Assembly: GCA_035457105.1 (NCBI GenBank)
Contig: DATIBX010000338.1
Span: forward strand, 1-6,524
Direction of reading: 5' to 3'
Source: PSRF01 sp035457105
GTDB lineage: Bacteria > Acidobacteriota > Blastocatellia > Pyrinomonadales > Pyrinomonadaceae
DNA: 6,524 nt
Position 1 is the first letter of the stretch. Every line of letters starts with the position of its first letter. Shown here piece after piece: positions 1-6,490 of the stretch. The notes under the pieces were generated by a model. The model made no database searches. It saw only the letters and a program-made list of their open reading frames with translations, and had not been told where the DNA came from. A program made the position numbers and the translations under genes.

Positions 1-1971
1 ATTCGCTTCTTTGTGATCGATGCATATGCGCTGGCGAAGCAGGTCGGAATGGGCGGTCGCATTAACACCATAATGCAGACCTGCTTCTTCGGTATATCCG
101 GAATCCTTCCACGCGATGAGGCGATCGCTCACATCAAGAAATCCATCGAGAAAACCTACGGCAAACGTGGTCCGGAAGTAGTTCGACGCAACTGCGAAGT
201 CGTTGACCTGGCACTTGCTGAACTTCACGAGATCTCAGTCCCGGACACAGCCAGCGCTACGCGATCGCGGCCGCCACTAGTCTCTGAGCGAGCACCGGAT
301 TTTGTTCAGAAAATCAGCGCAGTAATGATGGCCGGAAAGGGTGACCTTCTTCCTGTAAGCGCTTTTCCTGTCGATGGCACATGGCCCGTGGGAACAGCCA
401 AGTGGGAGAAACGAAATCTTGCTCTCGAGATTCCGGTTTGGGACACTAGAGTTTGTATCCAGTGCAATCAGTGCGCACTAGTGTGTCCCCATGCGGCTAT
501 CCGCGCCAAAGTTTACGACGAACCCGCACTCGCTGGTTCGCCATCGACATTCAAATCAACGCCATATAGAAGTCCTGAATACAAAGGAAAGATGTATACG
601 ATTCAGGTGGCGCCTGAAGACTGCACAGGTTGCAATCTCTGTGTGAATGTATGTCCGGCCAAAGACAGGACCAATCCAAAGCACAAGGCCATCAATATGG
701 AGTCGCAGGCGCCGTTGCGCGATTCCGAACGGTCCAACTATGACTTCTTCCTCAATCTACCGGAACTTGAGCGCGGCGACGTCATCAGACTCGACCACAA
801 AGGTTCACAGTTTCTCGAGCCTTTGTTTGAATACTCCGGCGCTTGCTCAGGCTGCGGTGAAACTCCTTATCTAAAACTCCTAACCCAGCTGTTCGGTGAT
901 CGGTTACTCATCGCAAACGCTACCGGATGCTCGTCGATCTATGGCGGCAATCTTCCTACGACGCCATATACCACAAATCGCGATGGAAGAGGCCCGGCAT
1001 GGTCCAACTCGTTGTTCGAAGACAACGCTGAGTTTGGGTTCGGCTTTCGTCTGGCAATCGACGCTCATCTGGCAGCCGTTAGAGGTCTCGTAAAACAACT
1101 CGCAAATGACATAGGTGAGGGGCTGTCTACTGAATTACTCGACGCTAATCAGGAGACCGAGGCGGGGATTACAGCTCAGCGTGAGCGGGTAAGAGTACTC
1201 CGCAAAAAGCTGGCTGCGCTTCAATCACTAGATGCGCGACGGCTCGAGACGCTGGCCGACTATCTCGTCAAGAAGAGCGTTTGGTTGGTAGGCGGTGATG
1301 GATGGGCCTACGACATTGGATATGGTGGGCTCGATCACGTTCTCGCAAATCGACGGGATGTCAACGTGCTCGTACTCGATACTGAGGTCTACTCAAACAC
1401 CGGGGGCCAACAATCTAAAGCGACCCCGCTAGGTGCCGCTGCTAAATTTGCATCCTCCGGAAAAGCAGTCGGAAAGAAAGATCTTGGACTGCTGGCCAAC
1501 ATGTATGGGCATGTGTATGTCGCACGTGTCGCAATGGGTGCAAAGATGGTCCAAACAACTCAGGCCTTCCTCGAGGCCGAGGCTTATCACGGTCCATCAT
1601 TGATCATTGCGTATAGTCACTGCATAGCTCACGGTTACGACATGGCCCAGGGCGCAGCGCAACAAAAGCTCGCCGTTGACTCCGGAGTTTGGCCACTCTA
1701 TCGATTCGACCCTCGGCGACTGGTGAAAGGCGAACCTCCGCTCAACCTTGATTACGGCCCACCGAAAGCCAGAGTCGCCGATTACATGCGGAACGAGTCG
1801 CGCTTTCGAATGATTGAGCGTGCAGATCCCGCTCGCTACAAACATTTTCTTAGAGAAGCTCAAGCGCAGGCGGAAAGACGTTACGCCGTTTATCAGCAAC
1901 TGGCTGGCATCTCGGTCCCCTTCAAGGAAGTCAGTGATGAAGTTGGGAATGGTGAAAAGGAGGACAAATGA
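1..1971 (+). CDS. nifJ: Pyruvate:ferredoxin (flavodoxin) oxidoreductase, C-terminal half (5' truncated by window edge)
   Basis: Catalyses CoA-dependent oxidative decarboxylation of pyruvate to acetyl-CoA and CO2, reducing ferredoxin or flavodoxin; cytoplasmic and oxygen-sensitive. The frame is open from base 1, so the real start lies upstream. About 656 of the family's usual 1,170-1,230 residues are present. Numbering from the codon at base 1: the end of the gamma-type domain (GGRINT at 18-23); the EKR linker (WEKR at 135-138); a two-cluster ferredoxin domain with CxxCxxCxxxCP motifs at Cys152/155/158/162 and Cys208/211/214/218; then the thiamine diphosphate domain from about 270. The proximal 4Fe-4S ligands are all present (Cys282, Cys285, Cys310, Cys541), as are the ThDP/Mg motifs GDG (432-434) and NTGGQ (466-470). 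The protein ends about 115 residues after the last cluster Cys, so it seems to lack the long C-terminal extension of the Desulfovibrio africanus enzyme. The stop overlaps the next start (ATGA). Identification is secure; whether its partner is ferredoxin or flavodoxin cannot be read from sequence. Confidence 0.97.
   Translation: MRFFVIDAYALAKQVGMGGRINTIMQTCFFGISGILPRDEAIAHIKKSIEKTYGKRGPEVVRRNCEVVDLALAELHEISVPDTASATRSRPPLVSERAPDFVQKISAVMMAGKGDLLPVSAFPVDGTWPVGTAKWEKRNLALEIPVWDTRVCIQCNQCALVCPHAAIRAKVYDEPALAGSPSTFKSTPYRSPEYKGKMYTIQVAPEDCTGCNLCVNVCPAKDRTNPKHKAINMESQAPLRDSERSNYDFFLNLPELERGDVIRLDHKGSQFLEPLFEYSGACSGCGETPYLKLLTQLFGDRLLIANATGCSSIYGGNLPTTPYTTNRDGRGPAWSNSLFEDNAEFGFGFRLAIDAHLAAVRGLVKQLANDIGEGLSTELLDANQETEAGITAQRERVRVLRKKLAALQSLDARRLETLADYLVKKSVWLVGGDGWAYDIGYGGLDHVLANRRDVNVLVLDTEVYSNTGGQQSKATPLGAAAKFASSGKAVGKKDLGLLANMYGHVYVARVAMGAKMVQTTQAFLEAEAYHGPSLIIAYSHCIAHGYDMAQGAAQQKLAVDSGVWPLYRFDPRRLVKGEPPLNLDYGPPKARVADYMRNESRFRMIERADPARYKHFLREAQAQAERRYAVYQQLAGISVPFKEVSDEVGNGEKEDK
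121..128. repeat. GCGATCGC palindrome (HIP1-type octamer), copy 1
   Basis: Exact GCGATCGC within the PFOR coding sequence. The same octamer is HIP1, highly iterated in many cyanobacterial genomes. The match is exact; calling it HIP1 in the lineage sense depends on the host. Confidence 0.5.
261..268. repeat. GCGATCGC palindrome (HIP1-type octamer), copy 2
   Basis: Second exact copy, in the variable linker of PFOR before the EKR segment. It is read in frame without disturbing the protein and overlaps a GCGGCCGC octamer at 267-274. Confidence 0.5.
1957..1963 (+). promoter_or_regulatory. Strong Shine-Dalgarno site for the flavin-barrel gene
   Basis: AAGGAGG lies inside the last codons of the PFOR gene, four bases before the ATG at 1968. 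It is a near-perfect match to the anti-SD sequence and supports translation of the second gene from the ATGA overlap with the PFOR stop, probably by translational coupling. Confidence 0.85.
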
Positions 1972-2969
1972 ATCTCGCAACGACTTACATGGGGCTTCAT
2001 TTGTCGCACCCGCTAGTCGTGGGAGCGAGTCCGCTGAGTGACGACCTGGATGTGGTTAGAAAACTTGAAGATGAAGGGGCCGCAGCTTTTGTCCTGCGCT
2101 CACTCTATGAAGAGGAGATTACGGGCGAGCAAATGTCTGCATTCTTTTCTTCTGAAACGCACGGTGACTCATTTGCGGAGGCAACAAGTTACTCTCCGGA
2201 TCCAGAATCACCTCCCGGGCCCGATGAGTATCTCGAGCACTTGCGCCGCGTCAAGGGAGCCGTTCATGTGCCCGTGATCGCTTCGCTAAATGGATGCACA
2301 CCAGGCGGCTGGATATCTTACGCTCGACTAATGGAAGAGGCTGGCGCTGATGCAGTCGAACTCCACCTCTATCACTCCGCCAGTGATCCGGAAACCAATT
2401 CAGCGGAGGTTGAGCGTCAAATGGTGCAGATGGTCACAGACGTAAAGCGTGATCTGCGCATTCCTGTAGCCGTTAAGTTTTCAGCGATGTTCACGTCTTT
2501 TGCGAACTTTGCGATGCAACTTGATGTGGCGGGAGCGGATGCGTTAGTGCTCTTCACGCGCTTTCACAAGATCGATATTGATGTGCTTGAACTCGAGGTT
2601 GTGCGCAGGTTGGAACTTTCGACCTCGTCGGATCTGGATCTACGCCTTCGGGGAACGGCGCTTCTGGCAGGACGCGTCAAGGCATCCCTTGGAATTACCG
2701 GCGGAGTTCATACCGCGCTTGATGTGATCAAGGGAACGATGGCGGGAGCTCACGTCCTTCAGCTGGTTTCATCTCTGATGCTAAATGGTCCACGCCACTT
2801 ACGAGCGCTCCGAACTGAAGTCGAAGCATGGATGCATGAGAACGAGTGGAACTCTCTTGATGAGATGAGGGGCAACATGAGCTTCCAAAGAATTCCCAAT
2901 CCAGCTGCTTACGAACGCGAGACCTTCCGGAGAATGTTTCAGCAGCACTCGGTTTCAATGCTGCGGTGA
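1968..2969 (+). CDS. Dihydroorotate dehydrogenase-like flavin TIM-barrel protein
   Basis: A 333-residue protein of the DHOD-like (FMN-binding TIM barrel) family that is often encoded beside PFOR; its reaction is not established. Barrel features visible: the N-terminal strand and loop NPLVV-like 'HPLVVGASPLS' (14-24); 'PVIASLNG' (102-109); 'AGADAVELHL' (125-134); 'PVAVKFS' (166-172), whose Lys170 sits where DHODs keep an FMN-binding lysine; and a phosphate-binding 'TGGVHTA' (244-250) followed by 'AGAHVLQLVSSL' (259-270). The orotate-binding NxxGxPN loop is not seen. The catalytic SCPN motif of true DHODs is replaced by Tyr-His-Ser-Ala at about 135-138. I see no Fe-S ligands, signal peptide or membrane segment. 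The start is fixed by a strong SD and the ATGA overlap with PFOR. The placement suggests a redox or accessory role with PFOR (inference). Automatic naming as PyrD would be misleading. Family assignment is firm; function is unknown. Confidence 0.9.
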   Translation: MNLATTYMGLHLSHPLVVGASPLSDDLDVVRKLEDEGAAAFVLRSLYEEEITGEQMSAFFSSETHGDSFAEATSYSPDPESPPGPDEYLEHLRRVKGAVHVPVIASLNGCTPGGWISYARLMEEAGADAVELHLYHSASDPETNSAEVERQMVQMVTDVKRDLRIPVAVKFSAMFTSFANFAMQLDVAGADALVLFTRFHKIDIDVLELEVVRRLELSTSSDLDLRLRGTALLAGRVKASLGITGGVHTALDVIKGTMAGAHVLQLVSSLMLNGPRHLRALRTEVEAWMHENEWNSLDEMRGNMSFQRIPNPAAYERETFRRMFQQHSVSMLR

Positions 2970-2986
2970 CTTCGGCTCTCCGTAGT

Positions 2987-2992
2987 GAGGAG
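2987..2992 (+). promoter_or_regulatory. Shine-Dalgarno site deciding the acetate kinase start
   Basis: GAGGAG stands nine bases before the ATG at 3002. The alternative in-frame GTG at 2966, which overlaps the preceding stop as GTGA, has no comparable site upstream and would add 12 residues before the conserved N-terminal strand. This favours 3002. Confidence 0.8.
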
Positions 2993-3001
2993 ATCTTTGC
3001 A

Positions 3002-4198
3002 ATGGATGACTATGCACTTGTACTAAACGCCGGCTCATCGAGTCTGAAGTTCTGTGTATTCCAACGGCCTGTAGGTGAAGGTTGGCGACTGGAGGCACGC
3101 GGCCAGATCGAAGGCATCGGCACGGCTCCCAGTTTATCTGTCAAAGACGCTAACGGTGAAAGCCTGGCAAAACAGAAACTGGACGCTGCGGTTCAAGACG
3201 GTCGGGACGCGGTCGATGCTCTCGCGGCCTGGCTACGGTCTAAGTATGGTGGATCGCGCGTGTTGGGTGTGGGCCACCGGGTGGTCCATGGAGGCTCTCG
3301 CTTCAAAGGCCCAACAATATTGAACCAGCAAGTCCTCTCCGAGTTATCTGAATTTATCCCTCTGGCACCGCTTCATCAACCTTACAACCTGGCTGCCATT
3401 GAGGCCGCCTTCGAACGGTTGCCGGGCGTGCCGCAGGTCGCTTGCTTCGACACCAGCTTTCATCGGGGACAGTCCGCAATTGTTGAACTCATTCCACTCC
3501 CGCTGGAACTGCGTCAGGCGGGCTTGCAGAGATACGGCTTTCATGGACTGTCATACGAATACATTGCTTCCGTATTGCCGCAAATGGCTCCGGAGATCGC
3601 CTCGGGCCGCGTCATTGTCGCGCACCTCGGAAGTGGCGCGAGTTTGTGCGCTTTAAGAGATGGAAAGAGCGTCGACAGTACTCTCGGTTTCACCGCCCTT
3701 GATGGTCTATGTATGGGCACGCGGCCTGGCGCCATTGATCCGGGGGTTGTGCTGCATCTCTTCCAGGGGTTGAACCTCTCGACGAAGGAAGTAGAAACAC
3801 TCCTGTACAAGAAATCCGGCCTCCTCGGAATCTCCGGAATCAGCAACGACATGCGCGACTTGCTTGGGCGACCTGAACCTGAGGCTCGCCTGGCGGTGGA
3901 TTACTTCGTCTATCGCGCAGTCAAGGAGATTGGCGCACTCACTGCGGTGCTCGGTGGAGTCGACGGCCTCGTGTTTACTGCCGGCATTGGCGAGAACTCT
4001 CCGGAGATCCGTCAACGAATCTGTGAGGCGTGCATGTGGCTGGGCATCGAGCTCGATGAAGGGGCCAACGCCAATCGCATTCCCAAGATCTCCGCTGCCA
4101 AAAGCAAGGTGTCGGTCTGGGTTATTCCGACAAACGAAGAGCTAATGATCGCGCGACATACAGGTTCACTGTTGGGACTCGCGAAAGCAGCTGCATAA
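3002..4198 (+). CDS. ackA: Acetate kinase
   Basis: Interconverts acetyl phosphate + ADP and acetate + ATP, the substrate-level phosphorylation step of acetate fermentation; cytoplasmic, ASKHA fold. From the ATG at 3002 it has 398 residues, matching the usual ~400. Visible motifs: the N-terminal 'LVLNAGSSSLKF' signature (6-17, with Asn9); 'GHRVVHGG' (Arg93); 'PLAPLH' (His125); 'CFDTSFH' (Asp150); 'YGFHG' (His181); 'AHLGSGAS' (207-214); 'MGTRPG' (Arg241); 'FTAGIGENS' (325-333); and 'TNEELMIAR' (377-385). By motif position these match the Asn, Arg, His, Asp, His, Arg and Glu residues known to matter in the Methanosarcina thermophila enzyme. One variation: the common HGTSH motif reads HGLSY (181-185), as I recall from an AckA-like subgroup. 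The gene starts 32 bases after the flavin-barrel gene and ends 24 bases before PFL. No phosphotransacetylase is present in the window. A preference for propionate cannot be excluded. Confidence 0.96.
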   Translation: MDDYALVLNAGSSSLKFCVFQRPVGEGWRLEARGQIEGIGTAPSLSVKDANGESLAKQKLDAAVQDGRDAVDALAAWLRSKYGGSRVLGVGHRVVHGGSRFKGPTILNQQVLSELSEFIPLAPLHQPYNLAAIEAAFERLPGVPQVACFDTSFHRGQSAIVELIPLPLELRQAGLQRYGFHGLSYEYIASVLPQMAPEIASGRVIVAHLGSGASLCALRDGKSVDSTLGFTALDGLCMGTRPGAIDPGVVLHLFQGLNLSTKEVETLLYKKSGLLGISGISNDMRDLLGRPEPEARLAVDYFVYRAVKEIGALTAVLGGVDGLVFTAGIGENSPEIRQRICEACMWLGIELDEGANANRIPKISAAKSKVSVWVIPTNEELMIARHTGSLLGLAKAAA

Positions 4199-4211
4199 AG
4201 ATCGGTGGCAG

Positions 4212-4215
4212 GGAG
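4212..4215 (+). promoter_or_regulatory. Shine-Dalgarno site deciding the PFL start
   Basis: GGAG, within AGGGAG, lies seven bases before the ATG at 4223. The in-frame GTG at 4205 lacks a good SD and would only add six residues absent from typical PFLs, so 4223 is preferred. Confidence 0.7.
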
Positions 4216-4222
4216 AATTACG

Positions 4223-6490
4223 ATGGCAACCACTGCAGTTAAGGAAGTTACAAACGAGTCTGAACCTCGATGGGCAGGATTCAACATTGGTCTATGGCAA
4301 AGCGAGATTAATGTACGCGACTTCATTCAACAGAACTACGAGCAATACGAAGGCGACGAGTCGTTCCTTGCTCCAGCGACTGATCGTACTAAGAAGATCT
4401 GGGACCAACTGAATCAGCTCTTTGTCGAAGAGAGACGAAAAGGTGTCCTCGATATTTCGCAGATCCCGAGCTCCATCACCGCTCATGGACCAGGCTATAT
4501 CGATCGCGATAATGAAGTTATTGTTGGACTGCAGACTGAAGCGCCATTAAAGAGAGCCATCATGCCCAATGGCGGATTACGGATGGTACTAACGGCCTTG
4601 AAGACTTACGGATATGAACCCGACCCTCACGTAGTTGAAGCCTTCACAAAATATCGAAAGACACATAACGAGGGCGTCTTCGATGCTTATACCCCGGACA
4701 TCCGGCGCTGTCGCAGTTCTCATATTCTCACGGGACTTCCTGATGCTTACGGTCGAGGTCGCATTATCGGTGATTACCGGCGTGTTGCACTTTACGGAGT
4801 TACTCGCTTAATCGAGCACAAGCAAGTAGAAAAACGCGGCCTCGATACAGCTATGTCAACCGGGGAGGTTATTCGCGATCGCGAAGAGCTCAGCGAACAG
4901 ATTCGCGCGCTGAAAGAGTTGCAACAGATGGCCACAAGCTATGGATTCGACATCTCGAAGCCGGCGAGCAACGCGCGCGAGGCAGTACAGTGGCTCTACT
5001 TCGGTTACTTGGGTGCGGTGAAGGAACAGAATGGCGCGGCGATGTCGCTGGGTCGCACTTCAACTTTTCTGGACATCTACTTCCAACGCGATTTGAAGTC
5101 GGGAGTCTTAACCGAAGTTCAAGCGCAGGAGATCATCGATGACTTCGTCATCAAACTTCGCATCGTTCGTTTTCTGCGCACTCCCGAATACGACGAGCTC
5201 TTCGCGGGCGATCCCACCTGGATCACCGAATCGATTGCCGGGATTGGAGATGATGGCCGGTCACTCGTGACTAAAACGAGTTTCCGTTACTTGCAAACGC
5301 TTTACAACCTTGGTCCGGCCCCGGAACCGAATCTAACGATCTGGTACTCAGGGCGCCTGCCTGACGGGTTTCGCAGTTTCGTCACGAAGGTCGCGATTGA
5401 CACCAGCTCCATTCAATTCGAAAGCGACGAGATCATGCGTCGTAGTCTCGGTGACGACGGATCAATCGCGTGTTGTGTCTCACCGATGATCACCGGCAAA
5501 CAGATGCAGTTTTTTGGCGCCCGGGCGAATCTGGCCAAATGTTTGCTTTACGCAATTAATGGCGGCAGAGACGAGATCACCGGCGAACGGGTTGGACCTA
5601 AGGCCGACAGCGTCGAGGGAGAATATCTTGATTTCGATGATGTAAGAACGAAGTACGAAAGAATGATGGAGTGGCTGGCTGGTGTTTACGTCAATGCGAT
5701 GAACGTTATTCATTACATGCATGATAAGTATGCCTACGAGCGACTCGAGATGGCGTTGCACGACTATCCACTAATCAGAACCATGGCGTTCGGTATCGCT
5801 GGTTTGTCAGTAGTTGCCGACAGTCTATCGGCAATCCGTTATGCCAAAGTTCGCGTCATCCGCGATGAGAGAGGTCTGGTTACTGACTATCAAGTAGAAG
5901 GTGACTTCCCAAAATTCGGCAACAACGACAATCGTGTCGACCAATTTGCTTCGTGGCTCGTCACTACTTTCATGAGCAAGTTGAGAAAGCATCCGACTTA
6001 TCGTGGCGCTTTACACACTCAATCAGTCCTCACAATCACCTCGAATGTTGTATATGGCAAGAGCACCGGTAACACGCCTGACGGCAGACGTCTGGGAGAG
6101 CCTTTTGCACCCGGTGCGAATCCGATGCACGGCCGCGATTCGCACGGCATTCACGCCTCCGCTGCGTCGGTTGCAAAGATTCCTTTCCGCGATGCTGCTG
6201 ACGGCATTTCATTAACCTCCACCTTAGTTCCCGAAGGTCTCGGAAGAATTGCTGCGGATCAGGTTGGCAATCTCAGGGGCATGCTCGACGCTTTCTTCAC
6301 CTCGACCGGGTTTCACATGAATGTAAACGTTTTGAACCGCGACACGTTGATCGACGCAATGGATCATCCGGAGAAGTATCCGCAGCTAACGATACGCGTC
6401 TCAGGTTACGCGGTGAACTTTGTGCGGCTGACTCGCGAGCAGCAAATGGACGTGATCAACCGCACTTTCCATGGGGGGCAAGCGAGATGA
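4223..6490 (+). CDS. pflB: Pyruvate formate-lyase (formate C-acetyltransferase), glycyl radical enzyme
   Basis: Non-oxidative cleavage of pyruvate with CoA to acetyl-CoA and formate; cytoplasmic, active only when a glycyl radical is installed, and destroyed by oxygen. The 755 residues from the ATG at 4223 match the ~760 of E. coli PflB. Visible landmarks (numbered from 4223): 'ITAHGPGYID' (85-94); 'LPDAYGRGRIIGDYRRV' near 172-188, which carries a substrate-pocket Arg; 'GDPTW' (Trp333); the adjacent catalytic cysteines Cys417-Cys418 in 'SIACCVSPM', diagnostic of true PFL against relatives such as diol dehydratases or choline lyase that have a single Cys; 'GARANLAK' with Arg434; and the C-terminal radical loop 'RVSGYAV' with Gly728. 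Nothing is missing or broken. It follows acetate kinase by 24 bases, and its stop overlaps the next start as ATGA. It needs a radical SAM activase, whose gene would be expected directly downstream. Confidence 0.98.
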   Translation: MATTAVKEVTNESEPRWAGFNIGLWQSEINVRDFIQQNYEQYEGDESFLAPATDRTKKIWDQLNQLFVEERRKGVLDISQIPSSITAHGPGYIDRDNEVIVGLQTEAPLKRAIMPNGGLRMVLTALKTYGYEPDPHVVEAFTKYRKTHNEGVFDAYTPDIRRCRSSHILTGLPDAYGRGRIIGDYRRVALYGVTRLIEHKQVEKRGLDTAMSTGEVIRDREELSEQIRALKELQQMATSYGFDISKPASNAREAVQWLYFGYLGAVKEQNGAAMSLGRTSTFLDIYFQRDLKSGVLTEVQAQEIIDDFVIKLRIVRFLRTPEYDELFAGDPTWITESIAGIGDDGRSLVTKTSFRYLQTLYNLGPAPEPNLTIWYSGRLPDGFRSFVTKVAIDTSSIQFESDEIMRRSLGDDGSIACCVSPMITGKQMQFFGARANLAKCLLYAINGGRDEITGERVGPKADSVEGEYLDFDDVRTKYERMMEWLAGVYVNAMNVIHYMHDKYAYERLEMALHDYPLIRTMAFGIAGLSVVADSLSAIRYAKVRVIRDERGLVTDYQVEGDFPKFGNNDNRVDQFASWLVTTFMSKLRKHPTYRGALHTQSVLTITSNVVYGKSTGNTPDGRRLGEPFAPGANPMHGRDSHGIHASAASVAKIPFRDAADGISLTSTLVPEGLGRIAADQVGNLRGMLDAFFTSTGFHMNVNVLNRDTLIDAMDHPEKYPQLTIRVSGYAVNFVRLTREQQMDVINRTFHGGQAR
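4875..4882. repeat. GCGATCGC palindrome (HIP1-type octamer), copy 3
   Basis: Third exact copy, within pflB, read in frame in a less conserved stretch (around residue 218-221 of the protein). Confidence 0.5.
6473..6478 (+). promoter_or_regulatory. Possible Shine-Dalgarno site for the gene after pflB
   Basis: A run of six G lies eight bases before the ATG at 6487, inside the last codons of pflB. It is not a perfect GGAGG, but a G-rich tract at correct spacing supports translation from the ATGA overlap. Confidence 0.45.

Noticed and set aside
261..281. Cluster of rare restriction sites (GCGATCGC, GCGGCCGC, ACTAGT) resembling a cloning polylinker inside PFOR.
   Set aside because: The frame continues unbroken, and the encoded residues (Thr-Arg-Ser-Arg-Pro-Pro-Leu-Val) suit the normal variable PFOR linker before the EKR region. 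No vector sequence flanks it, so it is most likely coincidence in a GC-rich stretch.
1597..1980. Antisense open frame of 127 codons over the end of the PFOR gene.
   Set aside because: It lies wholly opposite well-conserved PFOR codons, has no recognisable domain, and is what codon bias on the other strand commonly produces.
1968..2969. Annotation as PyrD, a pyrimidine biosynthesis enzyme.
   Set aside because: The catalytic SCPN motif and the orotate-binding loop are not seen, and the gene sits between PFOR and acetate kinase, not with pyrimidine genes.
2966..3001. GTG start for acetate kinase overlapping the previous stop (GTGA).
   Set aside because: There is no Shine-Dalgarno site before it, and it adds 12 residues ahead of the conserved N-terminal signature. 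The ATG at 3002 has GAGGAG at good spacing and gives the family's usual length.
2970..3001. Possible terminator or promoter between the flavin-barrel gene and acetate kinase.
   Set aside because: The gap is only about 32 bases, with no stem-loop plus T-run and no convincing -35/-10 pair; it mainly holds the ribosome binding site.
4205..4222. GTG start for PFL six codons upstream of the ATG at 4223.
   Set aside because: The SD GGAG at 4212-4215 fits the ATG at 4223 and lies inside the longer version, so the shorter protein is more likely.
3541..4326. Several antisense open frames of about 100 codons over the acetate kinase gene and the pflB start.
   Set aside because: They overlap conserved ackA motifs on the other strand, overlap each other, and show no family resemblance; they are shadows of the real gene.
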